Below are positions 18,451-26,689 of a stretch of 64,000 bases of DNA, piece after piece. Below the pieces are notes generated by a model. It was not told the DNA's origin. It did no database searches and worked only from the letters and a program-made list of their open reading frames with translations. Where the stretch lies: contig NZ_CP159404.1 in the NCBI RefSeq assembly GCF_040500525.1, positions 339,001-403,000 of the forward strand. Direction: 5' to 3'. Position 1 is the first letter of the stretch, and each line of letters starts with the position of its first letter. The translations under genes and the position numbers were made by a program. This DNA comes from Azospirillum formosense (GTDB taxonomy: Bacteria; Pseudomonadota; Alphaproteobacteria; Azospirillales; Azospirillaceae).

Positions 18451-19254
18451 GTGCGGAAAAGAATGGCGGCCACCATCCTGGTGATTTTGATGACGCTGGT
18501 CCTGCTGCTGGCCGGTCCGGCCTTTGTGATCGCGTCGGGAACGGCGACGCTCGGCGTGGACTGGAGCCGGGCGGACCGCAGGTCGGTCGGGCTCGCCCCC
18601 GATCCCGCCGCGACGCCGGAGGCGGTCGTGCAGGTCTACGCCGCCCGCGCCCTGTCCTGGCGCGGCGCCTTCGGCACCCACCCGTGGTTCGCGGTGAAGC
18701 CGGCAGGGGCGTCGGCCTACACCGTCTACGAAGTGATCGGCTGGCGGGTCTATCGCGGCCTGCCGGCGGTGGCGGTCAGCAACCGCGATCCGGACGGGCG
18801 CTGGTTCGGCTCCGCCCCCGCCGTGCTGGCCGAGCTGCGCGGCCCCGCCGCCGAGGCCGCCATTCCCAAGATCGCGGAGGCCTCCCGGAGCTACCCCTAC
18901 GCCGGTGAATACCGCATCTGGCCCGGCCCCAACAGCAACACCTTCGCCGCCTGGGTGGGGCGTGCGGTGCCGGAGCTGCGGCTCGACCTGCCCTCCACGG
19001 CACTGGGCAAGGATTATCTGGGCACCGGCCTGATCGCGCGGGCGCCCAGCGGCACCGGCTGGCAGGTCAGCCTGTTCGGTCTCGCCGGCCTGCTCCTGGC
19101 CAGGGAGGAAGGGTTCGAGGTGAACCTGCTGGGCATGACCTTCGGGATCGATCCCTTCGACCTCGCGGTCAAGATCCCGGGCGTCGGGCGGTTGGCGCTG
19201 AGCGCTCCCGCCCCGACGGCCCCGGCTGCCGCCGACAGCCCGCCGCCGGGCTGA
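18451..19254 (+). CDS. DUF3750 family protein, membrane-anchored
   Basis: This 267-residue protein has one N-terminal hydrophobic segment (LVILMTLVLLLAGPAFVIA in part) followed by a periplasmic domain. Recognisable DUF3750 landmarks are HPWFAVKP, YEVIGW, RWFGSAP, YPYAGEYRIWPGPNSNTF and LGKDYLG. The family has no assigned reaction. The C-terminus is Ala/Pro-rich. The GTG at 18451 keeps the basic residues before the hydrophobic stretch and has a GAGGGAG site just upstream, although spacing is short; ATG 18463 is the alternative. The stop codon lies inside a terminator-like hairpin shared with the convergent gene. Confidence 0.8.
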   Translation: MRKRMAATILVILMTLVLLLAGPAFVIASGTATLGVDWSRADRRSVGLAPDPAATPEAVVQVYAARALSWRGAFGTHPWFAVKPAGASAYTVYEVIGWRVYRGLPAVAVSNRDPDGRWFGSAPAVLAELRGPAAEAAIPKIAEASRSYPYAGEYRIWPGPNSNTFAAWVGRAVPELRLDLPSTALGKDYLGTGLIARAPSGTGWQVSLFGLAGLLLAREEGFEVNLLGMTFGIDPFDLAVKIPGVGRLALSAPAPTAPAAADSPPPG

Positions 19255-19276
19255 GCCTCACCAGGCTGAGGCTCAG
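19251..19276. terminator. Bidirectional terminator hairpin overlapping both stop codons
   Basis: CTGAGCCTCA (19251-19260), loop CCAGGC, TGAGGCTCAG (19267-19276) is a perfect 10-bp stem. It contains the TGA of the DUF3750 gene and the start of the stop of the LOG-family gene. Confidence 0.75.
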
Positions 19277-20133
19277 TTGTCTTCCGCCGCCGACATGCCG
19301 GTGCCGGCGGGGCCGAGCGGCGGGTTGCCGCGCTTGAGGCCGAGCCGGGTCATGCAGTCCCACGCCTCCTCCGCCGTGTCGGCGATGTCGAACAGCTCCA
19401 GGTCGCCGGCGCTGATCATGCCGTGGTCGGCCAAGGCGCGGAAATTCACCACCTCGTTCCAATAGTCGCGCCCGACGAAGACGATGGGCAGGCGCGACGC
19501 CTTGTTGGTGTTGCGCAGGTTCAGGATCTCGAACGCCTCGTCGAAGGTGCCGAAACCGCCGGGAAAGATCGCCAGTCCGTTGGCCCGCATCGCCAGATGC
19601 ATTTTTCGGATGGCGAAATAGTGGAAGCGGAAGGTCAGCTCCGGCGTGCTGTAGGGGTTGGGGTGCGGTTCTTGCGGCAGGCTGATGTTGAAGCCGATGC
19701 TCGGCGCCCCGGCCTCCTGCGCGCCGCGGTTGGCGGCCTCCATCAGGCCGGGACCGCCGCCGGTGGCAATCACGTTGTCGCGCTGCCCGTCCTCGGTCGG
19801 CGCCAGGGCGCCGCCGCGCTCCGACACGATGCGGCCGAAGGTCCGCGCCTCCTCGTACCAGGCCGCCTGCTTGGCCCGCCGCTCGGCCAACTGCCGCTCC
19901 TCGGGCGTGCGGGCGTCGCGGAGAAGCTGTTCCGCCCGCTCGGGCGAGGGGACCCGCGCGCTGCCGTAGACCACGATGGTCGACCGGATGCCCCAGGCCT
20001 TCAGCTCCGATTCCGGCTTGGCGTATTCGAGCATGAAGCGCACACCGCGCATCGGCTCGCTCAACAGGAAATCACGGTCCTCGAAGGCGATGCGGTAGGC
20101 GGCGGATTCGTGGTTCGGCCTGCTGTCCTTCAT
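19273..20133 (-). CDS. LOG-family protein (cytokinin phosphoribohydrolase / Rossmann-like)
   Basis: This 286-residue protein carries the two LOG motifs: GGGPGLMEAANRGA around residue 125 and PGGFGTFDE around residue 190. LOG enzymes release the base from nucleoside 5'-monophosphates; many bacterial members were misnamed lysine decarboxylases. It is longer than plant-type LOG (~200 residues), with an N-terminal extension and an ~35-residue helical insert (RDARTPEERQLAERRAKQAA), so it belongs to the larger TIGR00730-like branch. Cytokinin production would fit a plant-associated host but is not shown by the sequence. CGGAG lies seven bases before the ATG. Confidence 0.85.
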   Translation of the reverse strand: MKDSRPNHESAAYRIAFEDRDFLLSEPMRGVRFMLEYAKPESELKAWGIRSTIVVYGSARVPSPERAEQLLRDARTPEERQLAERRAKQAAWYEEARTFGRIVSERGGALAPTEDGQRDNVIATGGGPGLMEAANRGAQEAGAPSIGFNISLPQEPHPNPYSTPELTFRFHYFAIRKMHLAMRANGLAIFPGGFGTFDEAFEILNLRNTNKASRLPIVFVGRDYWNEVVNFRALADHGMISAGDLELFDIADTAEEAWDCMTRLGLKRGNPPLGPAGTGMSAAEDN

Positions 20134-20362
20134 GCTGTGCTCCGGGTGGTGACGGGGAACGGCTTCTGGTCATGTGGGGTCGCGGGCGGCCCATTGCCCG
20201 GACTCAAAGGGTTTGCATTCGAAGCAATTGTGCCGCAGACCGGAGGGAGGCGGAAGGGAAAGCGGTTGCGCGTCTTTCCATAAGCCTTGGCCTTGCCCAC
20301 ATCATGGTTCAGGCGCGTCTGCGCCCGACCGTCAGCGTCTTATCCGCGTCTGTTCGTAAGGG

Positions 20363-22774
20363 GTGACGTTGAGCAGCATCGAGCCGCCATGGCCATCGGA
20401 TGAGCGCGCCCGGCTCGACCGGCTGAAGAGTTATGGCGTGCTGGACACGCCGCCGGAAGCGTCCTTCGACCGGCTGGCCCGGCTGGGCGCCCGCCATTTC
20501 CGCATGCCCATCGTGATGGTCAATCTGGTGGACGAAACGCGGCAATGGTCCAAGGCCGGCTATGGGCTGGATACGATGGTCCTCGAGCGCCGGCTGTCCT
20601 TCTGCGCCCACACCATTCTCGACGACGCGGTGCTGGTCGTGCGCGACACGCGGGAGGACGAGCGCTTCGCCGACCATGAGCTGGTGGCCGGGCCGCCGCA
20701 CCTGCGTTTCTACGCCGGAGCGCCGCTGATCGCGCCGGATGGGCTGCGCATCGGAACCTTCTCCCTGCTCGATCACAAGCCCCATCCGGAGTTCAGCGCG
20801 GGGGACGCGCGGGACCTGGAGGAGTTCGCCCGGCTCGCCATGCACGAGATGGAAACCCAGGCCGCCCACCGCGCCGCCCAGGCGGCCGAGGCGCTGTTGC
20901 GGGACAAGAACGCCCTGCTGGAAAGCCTTCTGGAGAGCGTTACCGACCCGATCTTCGCCAAGGACCGCGAGCGCCGCTTCACCCTGGTCAACTCCGCGAC
21001 CGCCCGCCTGTTCGGGCGGGCGCGGGAGGAGGTGGCGGGCCTGACCGACGAGGATCTGTTCCCGCCGGAGGAGGCCGCACGGCTCGACGACCTGTGCGGG
21101 CGGGTGATCGCCACCGGGCGCGAGGAGACGGTGGAGGAGGAGTTGCCCTTCCCGACGGAGGAGGGCAAACGCGTCCTGATGATCAGTGTGATGCCCCTGC
21201 GCAACGCCTGGGGGGCGGCCATCGGCGTCGTCGGGGTGGCCCGCGACATCACCGCCCGCAAGCGGGCGGAGGAGGCGCTGCGGTCGAGCGAGGCGCGGTT
21301 CCGCACGCTGGTGGACAACACGCCGCTGCTCATGTGGATCAATCGCTCGGACGGCACCCCTGAATACTACAATGAGGAGTTGCGTGCCTACACCGGCCAG
21401 GACCCGGACAGCATGTCCGCCTGGAAGGGATTCCATCCGGACGACCGTCCCGCCTATCTGGAACTGAGGACGCGTTCGATCGCCGCGGGCACGCCCTATC
21501 AGGGCAACGTCCGAATGCGGCGCGCCGACGGGGCGTGGCGTTGGCACCAGTGCCGCGTGGTCCCGGTGCGGGAAAGGGGCGCCATCGTCTCCTGGATCGG
21601 CACCGCGGTGGACATCCACGACATCCGGCGCGCCCAGCAGGCGGCCGAGGAGGCCGACCGCTCCAAGGGCCGCTTCCTGGCGGCGGCCAGCCACGACCTG
21701 CGCCAGCCCATGCAATCGATCCTCCTGTTCGCCGGGGCGCTGGGGACCCATGTTACCGGCGACGCCGGGCAGCGGGCGCTCGACCGGCTCCAGCAGGGTT
21801 TGGACACGCTGAAGGATCTGCTGGACAGCCTGCTCGACGTGTCGCGCCTCGACGCCGGGGTTGTGGCGCCGCAGATCGAGGAGTTTCCGGTCGCCGACCT
21901 GCTCGGCCCGCTGTCCGCCGCCTATGCCCCGCTGGCCGAGGCCAAGGGGCTGGACTGGCGGGTCGTGCCCTTCACCGGCACGGTGCGCAGCGACCGCGTC
22001 CTTCTGGGGCGGATGCTGCGCAATCTGGTCGACAACGCCATCCGCTACACCGACCGCGGCCGCGTCATGGTCGATTGCCGGCCGCAGGGAGCGCGCCTGT
22101 GCGTCGAGGTGCACGACACCGGCCTGGGTATCCCGCCCGACCAGCGGGAGCGCATCTTCGAGGAGTTCCACCAGATCGGCAACCCGGAGCGCGACCGCGA
22201 CCAGGGCCTCGGACTCGGGCTCGCCATCGTGCGGCGGCTGTCGCGGCTGCTCGATCACCCGGTCGATCTGGTGTCGCGTCCGGAACGGGGCTCGATCTTC
22301 TCGGTCAGCGTGCCGCTGGTCCGCCACGACGCGCCCCGCCCCCCGCCGCCCGCCCGGATCGCGCGGGACGACGCCACGGCGGCGACCGGTGATGGGCGGT
22401 TGGCCGTGGTCGTGGAGGACGACGCCATCGTCCTGATGGGGCTGGCGGCGATGCTCGGCGAATGGGGGTTCGAGGTGCTGTCCGCCGGGAGCACCGGCGA
22501 GGCGCTGGAGCGGCTGCGCAAGGGCGGGCGGCGGCCCGACATCGTGCTGGCCGATTATCGGCTGCGCCAGGGCCGTGTCGGCACCGAGGCCATCCTGCGC
22601 GTCCGCGACCTGTTCGGCGAGGACGTTCCGGGCCTGATCGTAACCGGGGAGATCGGGCCGGAACCGCAGCGCGACGCCGCGCGCCACCGTCTCGGCCTGA
22701 TGCACAAGCCGGTGACGCCGCGCCTTCTCGAAGCAGCACTGGCCCGCCATCTTGGAGCCATCGGGCCGGCTTGA
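20363..22774 (+). CDS. Hybrid histidine kinase GAF-PAS-PAS-HK-REC
   Basis: This 803-residue protein has no membrane helix. Domains in order are GAF (about 20-165), PAS (~185-295), a second PAS/PAC (~305-425), HisKA with ASHDLRQP (phospho-His ~444), HATPase (LRNLVDNAIRYT; DTGLGIPP; GLGLGLAIV) and a receiver (~680-795) with the acceptor Asp in LADYRL and the Lys in HKPV. The DLRQP type of H-box and the ADYRL receiver match soluble hybrid kinases of the NahK kind. It should sense a cytosolic cue and pass phosphate internally. GTG 20363 and TTG 20369 are both possible starts; AAGGGG sits better for the TTG. No partner regulator is adjacent. Confidence 0.88.
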   Translation: MTLSSIEPPWPSDERARLDRLKSYGVLDTPPEASFDRLARLGARHFRMPIVMVNLVDETRQWSKAGYGLDTMVLERRLSFCAHTILDDAVLVVRDTREDERFADHELVAGPPHLRFYAGAPLIAPDGLRIGTFSLLDHKPHPEFSAGDARDLEEFARLAMHEMETQAAHRAAQAAEALLRDKNALLESLLESVTDPIFAKDRERRFTLVNSATARLFGRAREEVAGLTDEDLFPPEEAARLDDLCGRVIATGREETVEEELPFPTEEGKRVLMISVMPLRNAWGAAIGVVGVARDITARKRAEEALRSSEARFRTLVDNTPLLMWINRSDGTPEYYNEELRAYTGQDPDSMSAWKGFHPDDRPAYLELRTRSIAAGTPYQGNVRMRRADGAWRWHQCRVVPVRERGAIVSWIGTAVDIHDIRRAQQAAEEADRSKGRFLAAASHDLRQPMQSILLFAGALGTHVTGDAGQRALDRLQQGLDTLKDLLDSLLDVSRLDAGVVAPQIEEFPVADLLGPLSAAYAPLAEAKGLDWRVVPFTGTVRSDRVLLGRMLRNLVDNAIRYTDRGRVMVDCRPQGARLCVEVHDTGLGIPPDQRERIFEEFHQIGNPERDRDQGLGLGLAIVRRLSRLLDHPVDLVSRPERGSIFSVSVPLVRHDAPRPPPPARIARDDATAATGDGRLAVVVEDDAIVLMGLAAMLGEWGFEVLSAGSTGEALERLRKGGRRPDIVLADYRLRQGRVGTEAILRVRDLFGEDVPGLIVTGEIGPEPQRDAARHRLGLMHKPVTPRLLEAALARHLGAIGPA

Positions 22775-22839
22775 GCGTTGCTATCACCAGCGGCGCCGAT
22801 TGCGCCGTGCCATGAAAGGGTTATGGAGGAGACACCAGC

Positions 22840-23334
22840 GTGCCATCCCTGTCGAAAGGCCTTGCCATGGTCGCCGTCGCCGCGGCGCTGGCCGGCTGCC
22901 AGTTCCCCGGATTCCCGTCGCCGCAGCAGACCGCCACCCTGCCGCCTCCGACCGTGCCGAAACCGCCCCCGGAGGAGCGCGGGATCTGGATCGTCGGCAG
23001 CCCGTCCATGCGGGGGGCGGTCGGCACCGCGGCCAGCCGCTTCAACAGCACGCCCGACACCCAGCCGCGCCTGGTCGCCGAGGGAACCAACAGCGGCTTC
23101 CGCAGCTTCTGCGCCGGGGTCGGGCTGGAGCATCCCGACATGGTGGTGTCCGACCGCCGCATCCGGGAGGAGGAGCAGAAGCGCTGCCGGGCCAAGGGCA
23201 TCACCATGATGGAGTACGAGCTTGGCCCCAAGCAGTTCGTCTACGTCAAGGACGCCCACATGATGACCATCCCTGGCGTGCGCGACTTCACGGAGAGCTG
23301 GGGCGTGAAGGGCAAGCCGGTGCGCGGCGCCTGA
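22840..23334 (+). CDS. Lipoprotein with partial PstS-like (phosphate-binding-type) fold
   Basis: This 164-residue protein has a lipoprotein signal (VAVAAALAGC). The Pro-rich linker is followed by a segment that reads like the core of phosphate-type binding proteins: GSPSMRG, TAASRFN, VAEGTNSGFRSFCAGVGL and PDMVVSDRRI. It is less than half the length of PstS, so it may be a reduced binder. GGAGGA lies nine bases before the GTG start. It ends tail to tail with the truncated haemoglobin gene, with both stops in one 20-bp palindrome. Confidence 0.6.
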   Translation: MPSLSKGLAMVAVAAALAGCQFPGFPSPQQTATLPPPTVPKPPPEERGIWIVGSPSMRGAVGTAASRFNSTPDTQPRLVAEGTNSGFRSFCAGVGLEHPDMVVSDRRIREEEQKRCRAKGITMMEYELGPKQFVYVKDAHMMTIPGVRDFTESWGVKGKPVRGA

Positions 23335-23344
23335 TCAGGCGCCG
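23325..23344. terminator. 20-bp perfect palindrome spanning two stop codons
   Basis: CGGCGCCTGATCAGGCGCCG reads the same on both strands. It contains TGA of the plus-strand gene (23332-23334) and TGA of the minus-strand gene (23335-23337), which abut without a spacer. As RNA it folds into a GC hairpin in either direction. Confidence 0.7.
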
Positions 23345-23817
23345 GCCCCGGACTGCTTGCGGAAGAAATCCACCCCCATCTGGATGCTGCGCCCGATGTT
23401 GGCGGCGCGGTCCTCGAAGAAGGCGGCGGCCTCGGGCGTGCAGACCTCGGCCGTCGTCTCGCGGAACAGCGCCAGCCAGCGCTCGAAATGCTCCGGCCCG
23501 ATGTCGAAGCGGACATGGGCGGGCAGGGGGCGCCCGTCGTAGCGGTGGGTCAGCAGGGCGACCGAGGACCAGAAATCCATCATCTTCCGGAGGTGCGGTT
23601 CCCAGTCGGTGATCGCGGCGCCGAAGACCGGGCCGAGCAGGGCGTCGTCGCGGATCTTGCCGTAGAAGGTGCGGACAAGCGACTCGATCATCGCCTCGTC
23701 GATGCCGGTCTTGGCGACCCGCTCGGCGATGGTGGCGGATTGGGGCGTGGAAGCGGTGGGCTGGTCCAAGGCGGAAGGGTCCTGAAAAAAGACATGAGGC
23801 GGACAAGCCCTCACCAT
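23335..23817 (-). CDS. Group III truncated haemoglobin
   Basis: The 160-residue protein matches the trHb3 (CtrHb-like) pattern: ESLVRTFYGKIRDDALLGPVF, then DWEPHLRKMMDFWSSVALL, Y-x-GRPLPAH and EHFERWLALF with the likely proximal His in EHF. It should bind haem and O2, NO or peroxide products. The N-terminal ~25 residues before IAERV are poorly conserved, and no good ribosome site precedes ATG 23817, so the true start may be further in. The neighbouring AraC regulator is on the same strand downstream. Confidence 0.85.
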   Translation of the reverse strand: MVRACPPHVFFQDPSALDQPTASTPQSATIAERVAKTGIDEAMIESLVRTFYGKIRDDALLGPVFGAAITDWEPHLRKMMDFWSSVALLTHRYDGRPLPAHVRFDIGPEHFERWLALFRETTAEVCTPEAAAFFEDRAANIGRSIQMGVDFFRKQSGAGA

Positions 23818-23881
23818 ACCGCGTTCCGGCGCCCCGCCGCCACCCGTCCCGTCGCGCGTCCGCCGATGGCGGACGGCCCGC

Positions 23882-24871
23882 TCACCGCTCGGCCGTGGAG
23901 GCCCGGTCCAGGGCGGCTTCCCTGTCCGTGTCCATCCGGTAGCGCGCCGGTGAAACGCCCATGATCCGCCGGAAGGTGGCGCTGAAGGCGCTGTCCGACA
24001 GATAGCCCAGCGACGCGGCGATGACCGAGACGGGTTCCTGCCCCTGGCGCAGCCGCGTGGCGGCGAGGCGCATCCGCCAGCGCAGCAGATAATCGATCGG
24101 AGGCATGCCGACGCGCTCGCGGAAGGCGGCGGCGAAGCTGGAGCGCGACCGCCCGGCGATGCCCGCCAGCTCGGCCAGGGTCCAGTTGCGGCACGGTTCG
24201 GCGTGAATGGCGCCGAGGACGCGGCCGATCGAGGGGTCGAGGCTGGCCGCCAGCCAGTTGGCTCCCCGTGGCGGCTGTTCGCTCAGATGCGTCCGCAAGG
24301 TGTGGATGAACATCAGGCGCAGCAGGTCGTTGCAGGCGAGCTGGGACCCCGCCGTGCCGCCGCGCCATTCCTGGTCGAGCTGCTCCAGCAGCCAGCCGAC
24401 CGGCGCGGCCCCCGGAGCGCCGCCGCGGATCATCAGCAGCCGCGGCAGCAGATCGAACAGCAGGCCCCCGTCCAGCCGGTCGAACCACACGCTGCCGCCG
24501 AGGAAGCGCACCTCTTCGCCGCCGGTCCCGCCGGTCCCCGCGTCGACCCGGGCCTCACCCTCCGATCCCCGGAACACCTCGTCGGCTGGGACGGGGGGCA
24601 GGTCCGGCGCGCTCGCCAGGACGAAACCGCCGCGCACCACCACGAAGCAATCGCCGGCGCCGAGGCGCTGCGGCGCGTCCATTCCGTCCGGCCCGTCCGC
24701 GCGAATCCAGCAGGCACCCGCCGTGACCACATTGAACTTGATGGTGTGCGGCGGCCGGAAGCGGATCGACCAGTCCCCCCGGGCGGCGAAGCGTGCCGAG
24801 CACAGCGTCCGCGCCTGCATCAGGCGAAGCACGTCCGACAGCACGTCGGCGGGAGCGTTCTGGACGATCAC
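23882..24871 (-). CDS. AraC-family regulator with cupin ligand-binding domain
   Basis: A 329-residue regulator. The N-terminal half is the cupin-type binding domain of this AraC class (LSDVLRLM..., RFRPPHTIKFNVVTAGACW, GAGDCFVVV). The C-terminal ~100 residues hold two helix-turn-helix motifs (WTLAELAGIAGRSRSSFAAAF and PVSVIAASLGYLSDSAFSATF, then GVSPARYR). GTG 24871 is preferred because GGA precedes it and the family usually starts near DVLSDVLRLM; a longer frame begins at 24961 but overlaps the divergent SDR start. The 88-base gap to the SDR gene is a natural shared operator, so the likely target is that gene (inferred). Confidence 0.82.
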   Translation of the reverse strand: MIVQNAPADVLSDVLRLMQARTLCSARFAARGDWSIRFRPPHTIKFNVVTAGACWIRADGPDGMDAPQRLGAGDCFVVVRGGFVLASAPDLPPVPADEVFRGSEGEARVDAGTGGTGGEEVRFLGGSVWFDRLDGGLLFDLLPRLLMIRGGAPGAAPVGWLLEQLDQEWRGGTAGSQLACNDLLRLMFIHTLRTHLSEQPPRGANWLAASLDPSIGRVLGAIHAEPCRNWTLAELAGIAGRSRSSFAAAFRERVGMPPIDYLLRWRMRLAATRLRQGQEPVSVIAASLGYLSDSAFSATFRRIMGVSPARYRMDTDREAALDRASTAER

Positions 24872-24959
24872 GACAGGATTCCGGACGGGGCTGGATGGAT
24901 CATCCCGCGCATATAGGCGACAACGGCCTCCGACGCCACGCCTTGCGAGGAGGCCCTCC

Positions 24960-25943
24960 ATGATTCACCCCGACCAGACGCCCATCGGATCCGGTTTCGG
25001 CCCCGCCACCACCGCCGCCGAGGCCGTCCGCGGCATCGATCTCCGCGGGCGGGTGGCGATCGTCACCGGCGGCTATTCCGGCATCGGGCTGGAGACGACG
25101 CGTGTGCTCGCCGAGGCCGGCGCGACCGTCATCGTGCCGGCCCGGGATCGCGCCCGCGCGTCGGCCGCCCTGGCCGGCTTCGACCGTGTCGAGTTGGAGG
25201 CGCTGGACCTCGCGGACGCCGGCTCGGTCGCCGCCTTCGCCCGGCGCTTCCGCGAGTCCGGGCGGCCGTTGTCGATCCTCGTCAACAGCGCCGGCGTCAT
25301 GGCGACGCCGCTCCACCGCGACGCCGACGGGCGCGAGGGGCAGTTCGCGACGAACCATCTCGGCCATTTCCGGCTCACCCTGGCCCTCTGGCCGGCGCTC
25401 CTTGCGGGCGGAGGGGCGGCGGGGCGCGCGCGCGTCGTGTCGGTCTCGTCGCGCGGTCACCAGATCGCCGGGATCGACTTCGACGACCTCGACTTCGAGC
25501 GGCGCGCCTATGACAAGTGGACGGCCTACGGCCAGTCGAAGACGGCCAACGCGCTCTTCGCCATCGCCCTGGACTGCCGCGGCCGGGAGCATGGGGTGCG
25601 CGCCTTCTCGCTGCATCCCGGACAGATCCTCACCGAGCTGAGCCGCCATCTGTCCGCCGTGGAGATCGCCGGCTTCGACGCCCTGGACGCGGAGGGGCGC
25701 CCGCGCATCGACCCGTCCCGCGGCATGAAGACCGTCGCGCAGGGGGCGGCGACCAGCGTGTGGTGCGCGACCAGCCCGCGGCTCGACGGCCTTGGCGGAC
25801 TCTATTGCGAGGATTGCGACGTCGCCCCGGTCCACAGCGCGGCGACCGGCCGGCGCGGCGTCCATCCCTGGGCGGCGGACGACGCGCTGGCCGAGCGTCT
25901 GTGGAGCGTCTCGGAAACCCTGACCGGAGCCTCCTTGCCCTGA
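24960..25943 (+). CDS. Short-chain dehydrogenase/reductase
   Basis: This 327-residue protein is an NAD(P)-dependent oxidoreductase of the classical SDR type. The nucleotide motif is TGGYSGIG (about residue 38), the NSAG motif follows, and the catalytic pair is YGQSK. The length and the FDDLDFERRAYDKW segment fit the WWOX/retinol-dehydrogenase-like branch. The substrate is unknown. ATG 24960 has GAGGAGG six bases upstream; the frame is open for 750 bases before it, but that stretch is the shadow of the AraC gene. It is probably regulated by the divergent AraC protein. Confidence 0.87.
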   Translation: MIHPDQTPIGSGFGPATTAAEAVRGIDLRGRVAIVTGGYSGIGLETTRVLAEAGATVIVPARDRARASAALAGFDRVELEALDLADAGSVAAFARRFRESGRPLSILVNSAGVMATPLHRDADGREGQFATNHLGHFRLTLALWPALLAGGGAAGRARVVSVSSRGHQIAGIDFDDLDFERRAYDKWTAYGQSKTANALFAIALDCRGREHGVRAFSLHPGQILTELSRHLSAVEIAGFDALDAEGRPRIDPSRGMKTVAQGAATSVWCATSPRLDGLGGLYCEDCDVAPVHSAATGRRGVHPWAADDALAERLWSVSETLTGASLP

Positions 25944-25970
25944 CGGGGCGGCGCTATCGCCGAGCCCGTC
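25942..25970. terminator. Two-part hairpin overlapping SDR stop codon
   Basis: GACGGG (25942-25947) pairs with CCCGTC (25965-25970), and inside it CGGCG (25949-25953) pairs with CGCCG (25958-25962) around a CTAT loop. The SDR stop TGA overlaps the first arm. It lies between convergent genes. Confidence 0.6.
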
Positions 25971-25998
25971 GGACCCGTCGTCCCAGCCCGATGGCCGA

Positions 25999-26583
25999 TC
26001 AGGGCGCTGCGGCGAGGCGCCACTGGCCGTCATCGCCGCGGCAGGCGGTGCCGGTGGCGGACTCCTGACGGCCGTCGATGGTCACCTTGTGCTGGAACTC
26101 CTTGCATTCGCGCCCGGCGGAATCGCGCCCGGCGCGGATCGGGGTGATGGTGCCGCTGGTGTTGGTGCTGTCCGGGCTGTTCCAGCGGATGGTCTGCCCG
26201 ACCGGCGCGTCGAGCGCGCGGGTCTCGGCGGTCTGCGCCGCGTTGCGGCTGCCCGGGCTCAGCTGCTCCATCAGATAGCCGCCGGCGAAGTAGCCGAGCA
26301 GGCCGCCGGCGCCGATGGCCAGCAGGTTGCCGCTGCCCTTGCCGATCTGCGACCCGGCGAGCGCCCCGACGGCGGCCCCGCCGAGCTTGCCCAGAAGGTC
26401 GTTGTCGATGCCGAACGTCGTGTTGCCGCCGCTGGCTTGGGGATTGGTCTGGGTGGGCGCGCCGTAGCCGCCCTGGGAGAACACCTGCGCCGCAGCGGGT
26501 GCCGCGGTCAGGGGAAGGGCGGCGGACAGGCCAAGGCACAGGACGGAGGCGAAGCGAATCCCGGACGGGCGGACAACAGGCAC
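25999..26583 (-). CDS. 17-kDa surface-antigen-like secreted protein with glycine-zipper
   Basis: The 194-residue protein has a signal peptide ending in APAAAQ. A glycine-zipper membrane segment follows (GGAAVGALAGSQIGKG...IGAGGLLGYFAGG), as in the 17-kDa antigen family. The C-terminal domain (TIRWNSPDSTNTSGTITPIR, ECKEFQHKVTIDGR, ACRGDDGQWRL) is the RT0821/Lpp0805-type surface domain with two cysteines. It probably sits in the outer membrane. AAAGGAG lies eight bases before the GTG start. The protein at 15045-15431 has a related C-terminus without the zipper. Confidence 0.85.
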   Translation of the reverse strand: MPVVRPSGIRFASVLCLGLSAALPLTAAPAAAQVFSQGGYGAPTQTNPQASGGNTTFGIDNDLLGKLGGAAVGALAGSQIGKGSGNLLAIGAGGLLGYFAGGYLMEQLSPGSRNAAQTAETRALDAPVGQTIRWNSPDSTNTSGTITPIRAGRDSAGRECKEFQHKVTIDGRQESATGTACRGDDGQWRLAAAP

Positions 26584-26689
26584 GTCGGCTACTCCTTTAT
26601 TGCAACGCGACGGTCATCTGACCACCGCGGCCCCGCTCACGGTTGGGGCAAAAAAGGGCGACAAGAACTATTGACGGAAATGGCAATCG

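Noticed and set aside
24207..24959. N-terminal 250-residue extension of the SDR protein in the open frame
   Set aside because: This stretch is the antisense of the AraC gene, and a GAGGAGG site lies six bases before ATG 24960.
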